From assembly GCF_029867415.1 (NCBI RefSeq), contig NC_081186.1:11230930-11294929 (forward strand): DNA of 64,000 bases. The letters run 5' to 3'. The notes under the pieces were generated by a model. The model saw nothing but the letters and a program-made list of their open reading frames with translations. It ran no database searches and was not told the origin of the DNA. The position numbers and the translations under genes are program-made. The stretch is from Vicia villosa. Taxonomy: Eukaryota; Streptophyta; Magnoliopsida; Fabales; Fabaceae. Shown here in pieces: positions 47,372-56,491 of the stretch; within the stretch, counting starts at the first letter, position 1, and each line of letters starts with the position of its first letter.

Positions 47372-48376
47372 CTCTCTGTCTGTGAACTGTCCCTCTCTTC
47401 CTCTTTGGTCACTTGGATCTCTCCTACAGTGGAGGTTCCAGTCTGGAAGACAAGAGTCCACAGGGATTCTTGATGGGTTGACACCGAGCGTGTCCTGCTA
47501 GGGTGCTGTTTTTAATTTTTGTAGTCATTTCCTCTTGGGATGACTTTTTATGTATTTGCTAGGAATGTTTCTCATCTTGTTAAACATAGGAACCTTTTGT
47601 AATATCTTTTGATTATCAATGAAAAGTTTCCTTGCTTTTACATTCCAGTGTTTTTATTTGTCGTTTTATGCATCTAAATCTTTTGAAATATTCTTTTTGA
47701 TGTTATGACAAAAAGGGGGAGAAAGATAAATGATAAATGATTTGATTAATCTATCAGTTGCTGGGTAAAGGCTCCCACACATTTACTAACAAGAACTGCA
47801 AGTTCTATATGGTTTAAGTGTTTTGCAGGTATAAAGAAGTGAAGAAAATCTTCAAAGCAAACACAAGAAGCAAAACCATGGAAACTGAAGCAAGCTGAGT
47901 GCTATCAAGCTTCAGAAATCAGAAGTTGTGAATGTTCAGAAGATCAAAGAAATTCAAGTTCTGAAGCTGTCCTAGATGGAAGCAGAAGTCAGAAGCTGTG
48001 AATGTTCAGAAGATCAAAGAAATTCAAGTTCTGAAGCTGTCCTAGATGGAAGCAGGAATCAGAAGCTGTGAGTGTTCTAAGGATCTAAAGAAATTCTAGT
48101 TCTGAAGCTGTCCTATGGAAGCAGAAGTCAGAAGCTATGAATTCTCTGAAGACAAGAAGCTTATATGATCGTCTCTACCGAAATAATCAGGGAAGTCTTT
48201 CATTAAAGTTCTTCGTGTATTTATTTCAGGGGGAGATTATTTATCTCAGGGGGAGATTGTTAATCTCAGGGGGAGACATATTCATATGCTTATGCTATAG
48301 CTGTGTAATTTGTCTTTTGCCATCTATTCTTTCTGATCGCAAATTCATATCATTTATATATGTTTTTGTCATCATC

Positions 48377-48390
48377 AAAAAGGGGGAGAT
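48377..48390 (+). promoter_or_regulatory. Terminal polypurine tract of E5
   Basis: AAAAAGGGGGAGAT directly precedes the 3' LTR. Confidence 0.85.
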
Positions 48391-49598
48391 TGTTAGAACA
48401 AGATTTGTTCTGATCAATTATCTTAGTTTTGATGATAACAATAATATGAATTTTGCTTAAGATAATATGGTACTCTAATCCAATGCAATTTCCCTTTCAG
48501 GAAATATATAAAGAGTACGCATAATTCAGCGCTCAGAAGCTTTGTCTCTAAGGGTTCAGCATGCAACATCAGAACATGGTCTGGCAAGACATCAGAAGAT
48601 GGTCGAAGCAGAATCAGAACATGGGTCTATGGAAGCATCAGAAGAACAAGAGAACAGAAGCACTGAAGTTCTGATGGTATCACGCTCAGAAGCACTTCAA
48701 GGTCAGAAGATCAGAAGATGCTATGCACCAAGCTGTTTGACTCTGATGATATTCAAACGTTGTATTCACAAACATCAGATCAGAAGAAAGTACAAGTGGC
48801 AAGCTACGCTGTCTGACAAAAGGAACGTTAAAAGCTACTAAAGGCTACGTCAGTAGACACAGCGTGAACAAGGCTCGAGGTAGTTGACAAAAGCGTATAA
48901 CATTAAATGCGATGCTGTACGGAACACGCAAAGCATTAAATGCATTCAACGGTCATCTTCTCCAACGCCTATAAATATGAAGTTCTGATGAGAAGCAAGG
49001 TTAACGATTCTGCACCAAAACAACTCATATCAAACTTGCTGAAACGCTGTTCAATCAAAACTCAGAATCTTCATCTTCATCAAAGCTCACTACATTGCTG
49101 TTGTAATATATTAGTGAGATTAAGCTTAAACGTTAAGAGAAATATCACAGTTGTGATTATCGCTTTTAAGAAGCATTTGTAAACTCTTAGAATTGATTAC
49201 ATTAAGTTGTAAGGAACTAGAGTGATCGTGTTGATCAGAATACTCTAGGAAAGTCTTAGGAGTGAACTAAGCAGATTGTAACTAGAGTGATCGTGTTGAT
49301 CAGTAGACTCTAGAGAAAAGTCTTAGAGGGTATCTAAGCAGTTGTTCCTGGAGTGATCAGTGTGTGATCAGAAGACTCTGGAAGACTTAGTTGCGGACTA
49401 AGTGGAAAACCATTGTAATCCGTGCGATTAGTGGATTAAATCCTCAGTTGAGGTAAATCATCTCTGCGGGGGTGGACTGGAGTAGTTTAGTTAACAACGA
49501 ACCAGGATAAAAATAACTGTGCATTTATTTTTATCTGTCAAGTTTTTGAAGCTACACTTATTCAAACCCCCCCTTTCTAAGTGTTTTTCTATCCTTCA
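48391..49598 (+). repeat. E5 3' LTR, 1208 bp
   Basis: It is a direct copy of 40445-41652 at a constant offset of 7946. The TATAAATA copy is at 48970-48977. Confidence 0.95.
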
Positions 49599-49603
49599 CA
49601 CCA
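49599..49603 (+). repeat. E5 target-site duplication, right copy
   Basis: CACCA, identical to 40440-40444. Confidence 0.95.
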
Positions 49604-49845
49604 CTCACCAGAATGCACAAGTCTGTATCCAAAACATCATCCCGACTGGATGGGACGGCCTTATCGAGCATCTCGCTCAACCAACAGAGATATCTCAGCC
49701 TGGGCTCTCGTATCCAGCAGAGTATATCACTTATCTCGAAAGATCACCAACTCATTTCCCCACCAAAGAAATCAATGCTGTGGAGATGAAGAAGACAACT
49801 GCAACTGGAGCAGCTGGATACTCCCTGCTCACAACAATGGATTGA
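49604..49845 (+). pseudogene. Ogre protease-RT linker, last segment before stop
   Basis: It continues the frame cut at 40444. It begins with a partial third copy of the linker module (NIIPTGWDGL) and ends at TGA 49843-49845. Another frame just beyond (NNWEAEDVISFD, to a stop at about 49889) looks like protein too, so either a one-base shift occurred or the true gag-pro end lies there. In Ogre elements this stop-rich junction is where an intron is removed to join protease to RT. Confidence 0.65.
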
Positions 49846-49886
49846 ACAATTGGGAAGCTGAGGATGTGATCTCCTTTGATCAGGAG

Positions 49887-50176
49887 TAAATGCAATTTCC
49901 TGTTTTCGTTGTTTATATTGTTCAAAGATAAAAATGGTTCCTGTACTATCGAACCATGAGCTTGAAAGCCGTGTGCCTTGCCCGAAGCACACTGGTCCTT
50001 TTTATAAGGGTTTCTCATATCATGATCATGTTCATTCAATAAAATCATGGGACGTTTGCATATTCAAATTTTGTGATCCTTTTTCTTTCTTTGCTTTATT
50101 CATTTCTTCAAATAGCTATGTTTTCTTACACACACCCACATAAATAAATGCAAATTCACATTCACTTTGGATCCAG
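49887..50176 (+). other. Putative Ogre intron (protease-RT junction)
   Basis: Ogre genomic RNA is known to be partly spliced here. A donor-like GTAAAT at about 49887 and an acceptor-like GGATCCAG ending at about 50176 bracket an AT-rich stretch with stops in all frames. The exact sites are guesses; only the presence of a stop-rich spacer between protease and RT is directly seen. Confidence 0.4.
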
Positions 50177-53100
50177 TTGATAACGATTCTGCTATTGCCC
50201 GTCATGACTTTGAAAATCCGATCTACCAAACTGAGGACGAAAGTGAGGAAGATTGTGAAGTACCAAGAGAGCTGGCAAGGCTGCTAGAACAAGAAGAAAA
50301 GACTATACAGCCGCATGAAGAACCAATTGAGGTTATCAACTTGGGCAATAACGAAGAAAAGAAAGAAGTCAAGATAGGGGCTGATCTAGAAGACAGTGTC
50401 AAGCAAAGACTGATTCAAATGTTGCAAGACTACGTCGAGATATTCTCCTGGTCCTATAAAGATATGCCTGGCCTTGACACGGACATTGTGGTTCATCGCC
50501 TGCCAATCAAAGAAGGTAGCACTCCAGTCAAGAAGAAACTGCGGAGGAGTAGGCCTGATATGTCAAAGAAGATCAAAGACGAGGTTGAGAAGCAATTCAA
50601 TGCTGGCTTTCTGAAAGTTGTGAGTTATCCTCCTTGGATAGCTAACATAGTACCTGTGCCCAAAAAAGACGGGAAAGTCAGAATGTGTGTAGACTACAGA
50701 GATCTGAACCGGGCAAGCCCCAAAGATGATTTCCCTTTACCTCACATCGATGTACTGGTTGACAACACTGCACAATGCAAGGTATTCTCCTTCATGGATG
50801 GATTCTCAGGGTACAATCAAATCAAGATGGCACCCGAAGACATGGAAAAAACAACTTTCACAACACCCTGGAGAACCTTTTGTTACAAAGTAATGCCCTT
50901 TGGTTTAAAGAATGCATGAGCTACATATCAGCGTGCAATGGTAGCTCTGTTTCATGATATGATTCATCAGGAGATAGAGGTGTATGTCGATGATATGATT
51001 GCAAAGTCCAACACCGAAGAAAAACATCTGGGTCATCTACACAAGCTGTTTGACAGACTCAAGAAATACAGGTTGCGACTGAATCCGAACAAGTGTACTT
51101 TTGGAGTAAGATCCGGCAAACTCTTAGGTTTCATCGTCATCAGGAAAGGTATTGAGGTTGATCCTGCCAAAGTCAAAGCCATTCAAGAAATGCCTATACC
51201 TCGTACAGAGAAACAAGTCAGAGGATTCTTAGGACGTCTGAATTACATCGCCAGATTTATTGCCCATATGACTACTACTTGTGTGCCGATTTTCAAACTG
51301 TTGAAGAAAGATCAAGTGGAAAGGTGAAATGAAAAATGCCAACTAGACTTTGACAAAATAAAAGAATATCTCCAAAAACCGCCAATCTTATTACCACCTG
51401 TGGAAGGAAGACCTCTGATAATGTACCTAACTGTGTTAGAAGATTCAATGGGGTGTGTACTGGGGCAACATGATGAGTCAGGCAGAAAGGAGCATGCAAT
51501 CTACTATCTTAGCAAAAAGTTTACCGATTGTGAAACAAGATAATCACTACTCGAAAAAACTTGTTGTGCCTTAGCATGGGCGGCTCGCCGACTAAGACAG
51601 TATATGCTAAATCACACCACTTTCCTAATCTCCAAAATGGATCCTATCAAGTATGTGTTCGAAAAACCTGCTCTCTCTGGAAGAATAGCAAGATGGCAAA
51701 TGATCTTAACAGAATATGACATCCAGTACACTTCACAAAAAGCAATCAAAGGAAGTGTGGTAGCTGATCATCTGGCTTATCAAGCAGTGGATGATTATCA
51801 AGCATTGAACTTTGAATTCCCAGATGAAGATATTATGCTAGTCACTGACTACGAGCAACCAGGACCGGAAGAAGGACCCGAGCCAGGATCCCGATGGACT
51901 ATGGTTTTTGATGGAGCTTCTAATGCACTTGGCAATGGCATCGGAGCTGTGATCATTTCCCCTGCAGAAGGTTATACACCATTCACTGCCAGATTATGCT
52001 TCAACTGCACTAACAATATAGCCGAGTACGAAGCATGTATTCTGGGTCTCAAAGCTGCAATTGATTTAAGAATCAAGTTCCTGAAGGTCTACGGAGACTC
52101 GACGCTTGTGATTTATCAAGTCAAAGAGGAATGGGACACGAAGCACCCGAATCTAATTCCTTACAAAGAATATGTGCTGAGTTTGATTCCTTATTTCGAA
52201 GAAATCACTTTTGAACACATCTCGCGCGAAGAAAATCAACTAGCTGATGCTCTAGCTACTATGTCATCCATGTTCAAAGTCAGGTGGGACAGCGAGGCGC
52301 CAATGATCACCATTTACAGACAAGATGAACCAGCCTATTGCAATGAGATCAATGCCAAAGGAACAGAAGAAAAACCATGGTTCCATGAAGTAAAAAGATA
52401 TCTCGAAGCTCAGGAGTACCCTGAAGGGGCATCCATTAACGACAAAAAGTTTTTAAGAAGATTTGCCGCCAAATTCTTCCTAAGTAATGGAACCCTATAC
52501 AAACGCAACCATGACTCGACTTTACTTCGTTGTGTAAACAAGAAGGAAGCAGAACATATTATGGAAGACATACACGATGGTGCCTTTGGTACTCATTCAA
52601 GTGGACATACAATGGCTAAAAAGATCCTAAGAGCAAGTTATTACTGGTCTACCATGGAGACAGACTGCCATCATCACTCCAGAACCTGTCACAAATGCCA
52701 GATATATGCCGACAAAGTACATGTACCTCCAGTCCCGGTAAATGTCCTGACGGCTCCTTGGCCTTTTGCAATGTGGGGTATTGATATGATTGGAGAAATC
52801 AAGCCTACTGCCTCCAACGGACATCGTTTTATCCTTGTCGCTATTGATTACTTCACTAAATGGGTAGAAGCAGCTTCATTTGCTTCTGTCACCAAAAATG
52901 TTGTGGCCCGATTTATCAAGCACAATCTCATTTGTCGGTACGGCATCCCTGAAAGGATCATCACAGACAATGGCACAAATTTAAACAACAAAATGATTAC
53001 TGAACTCTGCATACAGTTCAAGATCGAACATCATAATTCCTCTCCCTATCAACCAAAGACGAATGGCGCGGTGGAAGCTGCCAACAAGAACATCAAGAAA

Positions 53101-53586
53101 ATCATACAAAAGATGACAGTAACCAACAAAGACTGGCATGAGATGTTACCTTTTGCTCTTCATGGTTATCGCACATCTGCGTGTACTTCAACAGGGGCAA
53201 CTCCATTTGCCTTAGTCTATGGTATGGAGGCCGTTCTTCCAATTGAAATTCAGATTCCTTCCCTAAGGATTATGAAAGAAGCTTATCTAGACGAAAAAGG
53301 AGTCCATACCATCGTAGCTATTTGTCATGGTCAATTGTACCAAAAGCGTATGATCAAAGCCTTCAACAAAAAAGTCAAAAGTCAAGCATACCAAACCGGT
53401 GGCTTGGTTGTCAAACGCATCATCCTGCCACAAGGTGACCCCAGGGGCAAGTGGCCTCCCACTTACGAGGGGCCGTTTATAATCAAGAAAATATTCTCCG
53501 GCGGTGCCATGTTGCTTACCACCATGGATGGCGAGGATTTCCCACACCCTGTAAATACGGACATAGTCAAAAAGTACTTCGCTTGA
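50177..53586 (+). pseudogene. Ogre pol: RT, RNase H, second RNase H, integrase (three stops)
   Basis: It is one frame from about 50167 to the TGA at 53584 with stops at 50917-50919 (TGA, expected Gly), 51325-51327 (TGA, expected Trp) and 51541-51543 (TAA). RT has VPKKDGKVRMCVDYRDLN and the catalytic YVDDM at 50983-50997. The Ty3-type RNase H follows (about 51400-51700). An archaeal-type second RNase H (FDGASNALGNGIGAV, AEYEACI, YGDSTLV; about 51900-52270) is a hallmark of the Tat/Ogre clade. Integrase shows an HHCC finger (52600-52700) and Asp in WGIDMIG, Asp in TDNGTN, Glu in AVEAAN, with no chromodomain. The copy is dead as a whole. Confidence 0.92.
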
Positions 53587-53597
53587 AGAAAAGCTCG

Positions 53598-53737
53598 CTA
53601 AGTTGAAAACCTGAAAGGGAAACTTAGGCAAGAAATGAGCGTCTCGGTGGATTGAAAACCCGAAAGGGCGATCCAGGCGAAAATTAGAGACTAAATAATA
53701 CTATCCCGGTAGGCTGAAAACCTGAAAAGGCAGCCTA
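53598..53737 (+). other. Three co-varying hairpins after Ogre pol
   Basis: Hairpins at 53598-53627 (CTAAGTT/AACTTAG), 53648-53675 (TGGATT/GATCCA) and 53710-53737 (TAGGCTG/CAGCCTA) start 12 bases after the pol stop. Each has an inner CC(C)/GG(G) stem, and the second closes on a GAAA tetraloop. Each is followed by GGC-A/G-A-rich tails such as GGCAAAAGTTAGGG. The different arm sequences still pair, which indicates selection on RNA structure. Confidence 0.75.
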
Positions 53738-54610
53738 GGCAAAAGTTAGGGAATAAAGCATACAACTATGTTCCGTTCAGCTGCCTACTCACCTTCAATG
53801 TTCAACACATCAAAGATACCGATCATTCCAATTACTTTCTTCCAACAAGTGAGGTATGAGACGCTCAAAGACAGATTGGCAATAGCAGAGTTGAAACTTG
53901 ACTGGATTGTTTTTACATAGCTATTTATCTTTATAAACACTTTTCAAAGCTTTATGACAATTTCCTACTACTAGGATTTTTGTCTCCTTGTACTAATCAG
54001 CCTATTATGGCTCTTTTTCAAAAATCAATGCAGCTTAGGCTCAAAATCAACATTTTCACTTTTTCTGTTTTGAATACGTAAACGTCCCAATGATAATTTT
54101 GAATGAACATGTGCATTTGAATATGATTGATGTTTACCAGGAAAAACAGGAATAGCATTCAGGTAAGGTCCCAATCATTTGGACATCATCCCTAAACCAG
54201 CATCAGAAGAAAAATCTCCAACAGAGATGCATTTCTCAGCAAATTCCTCAATGAGATTTTTCTCTCCAACAAAGTGATTCGAGAAATCTTATTCTCCAAC
54301 AGGGCTGTTCCAGAGTGCTATCCCCAGAAAGTGTGATCTCCACACCACGACTTGGTCAAATAGTGCATCGGAGGATTATGCATCTTCTTCATTCCCATTT
54401 TAAAGGGTATCAGAATCAAAACTTTCAAAAACCTTCCATCCCCAAGCGGTAGTCAAAGATCCTTCAATAGAGTACCCTGGTTCTCAGAGAAGGTCCCCAG
54501 CCGAGTATACTCAAGCAAGACGACAAAAAATCATCAATGATCACAATGCCTTCATTTCCAGATGGCTAGCAAGGATTTATTTTCCCAGCCAAAAGCTTGA
54601 TACGCTCAAG

Positions 54611-54680
54611 TCATACATCATACATCATACATCATACATCATACATCATACATCATACATCATACATCATACATCATACA
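54611..54680 (+). repeat. (CATACAT)n-like microsatellite
   Basis: Ten-base-scale repeats of CATACATCAT run for about 70 bp. A shorter version is at about 6254-6280 in E1. Confidence 0.9.
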
Positions 54681-54953
54681 CATATTCATACACAACATGC
54701 ATATTTCTCCTTTAGTTCAAGAATCTCATACATTACATACATCATAAACATTGCATATCACTAACTTGATTTTTTCAGGCAGACGGATGTCTTCAGCAAT
54801 GATGTTCTCAATCACATGCAGTGTTCTCCTGAATTCTATTCAGATAAGCAGTCCTCTCAGATATAATCAGCCGAAGATTCATTCTGAAGAGATCTCTCCT
54901 TACAAATCACCTATCAACTTAAAAACATACCAACACAGATCTAAGTTGATACC

Positions 54954-55340
54954 TTGGACGGTTCCTTAATGATCTACCATCAAAGATCTAAAGCTGATAC
55001 CTCAGACGGTTTCACAACGATCTACCATCAGAGATCTAAAGCTGATACCTCAGACGGTTCCACAACGATCTACCATCAAAGATCTAAAGCTGTTACCTCA
55101 GACGGTTCCAAAACAATATACCATCAAAGATCTAAAGCTGATACCTTAGACGGTTTCACAACGATCTACCATCAAAGATCTAAACCTGATACCTCAGACG
55201 GTTCCACAACGATCTACCATCAAAGATCTAAAGCTGATACCTCAGACGGTTCTAGAACAATCTACCATCGAAGATCTAAAGCTGATACCTCAGACGGTTC
55301 CACAACGATCAACTTTCAAAATCTAAAGCGGAAAAAACTT
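54954..55340 (+). repeat. 48-bp tandem repeat, about eight copies
   Basis: The unit contains GATCTACCATCAAAGATCTA, then AAGCTGATACCTCAGACGG and TTCCACAAC. The period of 48 is a multiple of three, which keeps one frame open, but no start or domain supports translation. Confidence 0.9.
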
Positions 55341-55673
55341 TGGACAGTTCCGTAACGATCATCTTCCTAGACTTAAAGCGGTAACCTTGGACGGTTTCGA
55401 AATAGTCAACGCAGAGGTTTTCAAATCCTTCATCAAAATATAATCAATGGATTCATTCTGGTGAACAAACCATCAAATACATTTGCCAGATCGCATCTGA
55501 AGGCCCATCTCAGGTAATGTTTCGATCTGCCAATAGCATTTCTAAGACAACATTCAAAGACAAATTCCAACATCACTTCCGGTGGAGGTAAGTGCAAATT
55601 TTCAGGGCATATAATATATTCAATCATCTTCTACCTTCAGATTTCAAACAATCTCTTCAGGTTTAAGAAGATT

Positions 55674-55686
55674 GAATATGGGCAAC
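55674..55686 (+). promoter_or_regulatory. Polypurine tract of E3
   Basis: GAATATGGGCAAC directly precedes the LTR. It is a diverged form of the GAATAGGGGCAGC tract in E4 and E1. Confidence 0.7.
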
Positions 55687-56224
55687 TGTTATACCCCAAA
55701 ATTTGCCCGCATCTTTTTTCAAGGAAACTTCAATCTAAGAATTAAGAGTTTCATATAATCTTGGGTTTTTATATCCTGATTTATGAATACTTGGTTTTTA
55801 GAATTTTTCTTATACGGTATTTTGGCTCGCTGTTGAGTTTATTCTTACGCAAACGCCAATTACTGTTTACTACTTCACACACGCTATTTATTTGAAATTT
55901 ATTTACAGATAAGTAGTACTGACACAATTGGTACAGAGATAAATCTTTTGCAGGCGCAGAGTCCGGGGATTCAGACTGTACTGGTAACAAGTAAATTATT
56001 ATTTTTTGTTCCTCACTAATTTTTGTACTATATTCCATTATTTTCAAAATCTTTTCCTTTCTATTCAAACCTCTTTCTTTCAAAATCAAATCCTAACTTT
56101 ATTCTATACATCTCTCTTTTTTCCAACACTATCATACACTTTCTTTCAAATCCTACTTCCACTCAAAATTTCCTTTTGTACGGAATCACTTCATTCCACA
56201 ACGTCTCTATCTTTCTTTTCATTC

Positions 56225-56232
56225 TATAAATA
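56225..56232 (+). promoter_or_regulatory. TATA box of Ogre LTR promoter
   Basis: TATAAATA is followed by a pyrimidine-rich leader without any ATG until 56324. Transcription is expected to start near 56258. Confidence 0.65.
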
Positions 56233-56323
56233 CTTCTCATTTCTTCCATAAAATCTCACATCAAATTCTAACTCATCTCTCAAATTTCTACTTCATATTC
56301 ATTCTCTCTTCTTCCCCGGCAAA

Positions 56324-56491
56324 ATGGCGAAGCGGATGGAAACGTGTTTTCTTATGGTCATCACTGTCGTGGTGGTAATCATGTCCTTCTTCTGTCTGCA
56401 TAGTCCTGAAAAATGTGGACCTGGGATGTTTACACTCCCAATCATCTACATGTTATTATTTGTAGCTTGGGTTATTAATCGTCATTCTTAA
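56324..56491 (+). CDS. Small ORF in Ogre LTR: 55-aa two-helix membrane-like protein
   Basis: It is the first ATG after the LTR TATA box, in good context (AAAATGGCG). The 55 residues start MAKRMETC. Residues 8-25 (CFLMVITVVVVIMSFFCL) and about 35-51 (MFTLPIIYMLLFVAWVI) are strongly hydrophobic and joined by a polar loop SPEKCGPG, so it looks like a hairpin of two membrane segments with a basic N-terminus. The matching part of the 5' LTR lies outside the window, so conservation cannot be tested here. I know of no described Ogre protein of this kind. It may act as an upstream ORF controlling translation of ORF1, be a true microprotein, or be chance. Confidence 0.5.
   Translation: MAKRMETCFLMVITVVVVIMSFFCLHSPEKCGPGMFTLPIIYMLLFVAWVINRHS

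Larger units (their letters stand above)
46678..48390 (+). other. E5 post-pol region
   Basis: It holds a CT-rich promoter-like stretch with TTTAAATA (47015-47022), a small ORF (47183-47371), and a 70-bp tandem repeat with AGAAGTCAGAAGCTGTGAAT (about 47920-48137, three to four copies). Five purine tracts contain GGGGGAG, at about 47715, 48229, 48247, 48267 and 48380. Some sireviruses carry an envelope-like gene here; I see no such long frame. Confidence 0.75.
40445..49598 (+). mobile_element. E5: Sirevirus (Ty1/copia, SIRE/Maximus type), 9154 bp
   Basis: The two 1208-bp LTRs (40445-41652, 48391-49598) have no difference that I noticed. A perfect CACCA duplication flanks it. It has a Met-tRNA-type primer site, a long gag with a zinc knuckle, a full copia pol (protease, integrase, RT, RNase H), a 1.7-kb post-pol region and several GGGGGAG purine tracts, a pattern described for sireviruses. 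Gag has one nonsense codon, so this copy probably needs helper proteins despite its youth. Confidence 0.95.
53738..55673 (+). other. Ogre 3' untranslated, repeat-rich region
   Basis: It contains unassigned DNA with TCTCCAACAG/TCCCCAG motifs (54180-54500), a CATACATCAT microsatellite (54611-54680) and a 48-bp tandem array (54954-55340). No gene is visible. A 133-codon ORF is the tandem array read through. Confidence 0.8.

Noticed and set aside
54954..55355. 133-codon repeat protein
   Set aside because: The repeat unit is 48 bp, a multiple of three, so an open frame is expected by chance after expansion. No start codon logic or homology.
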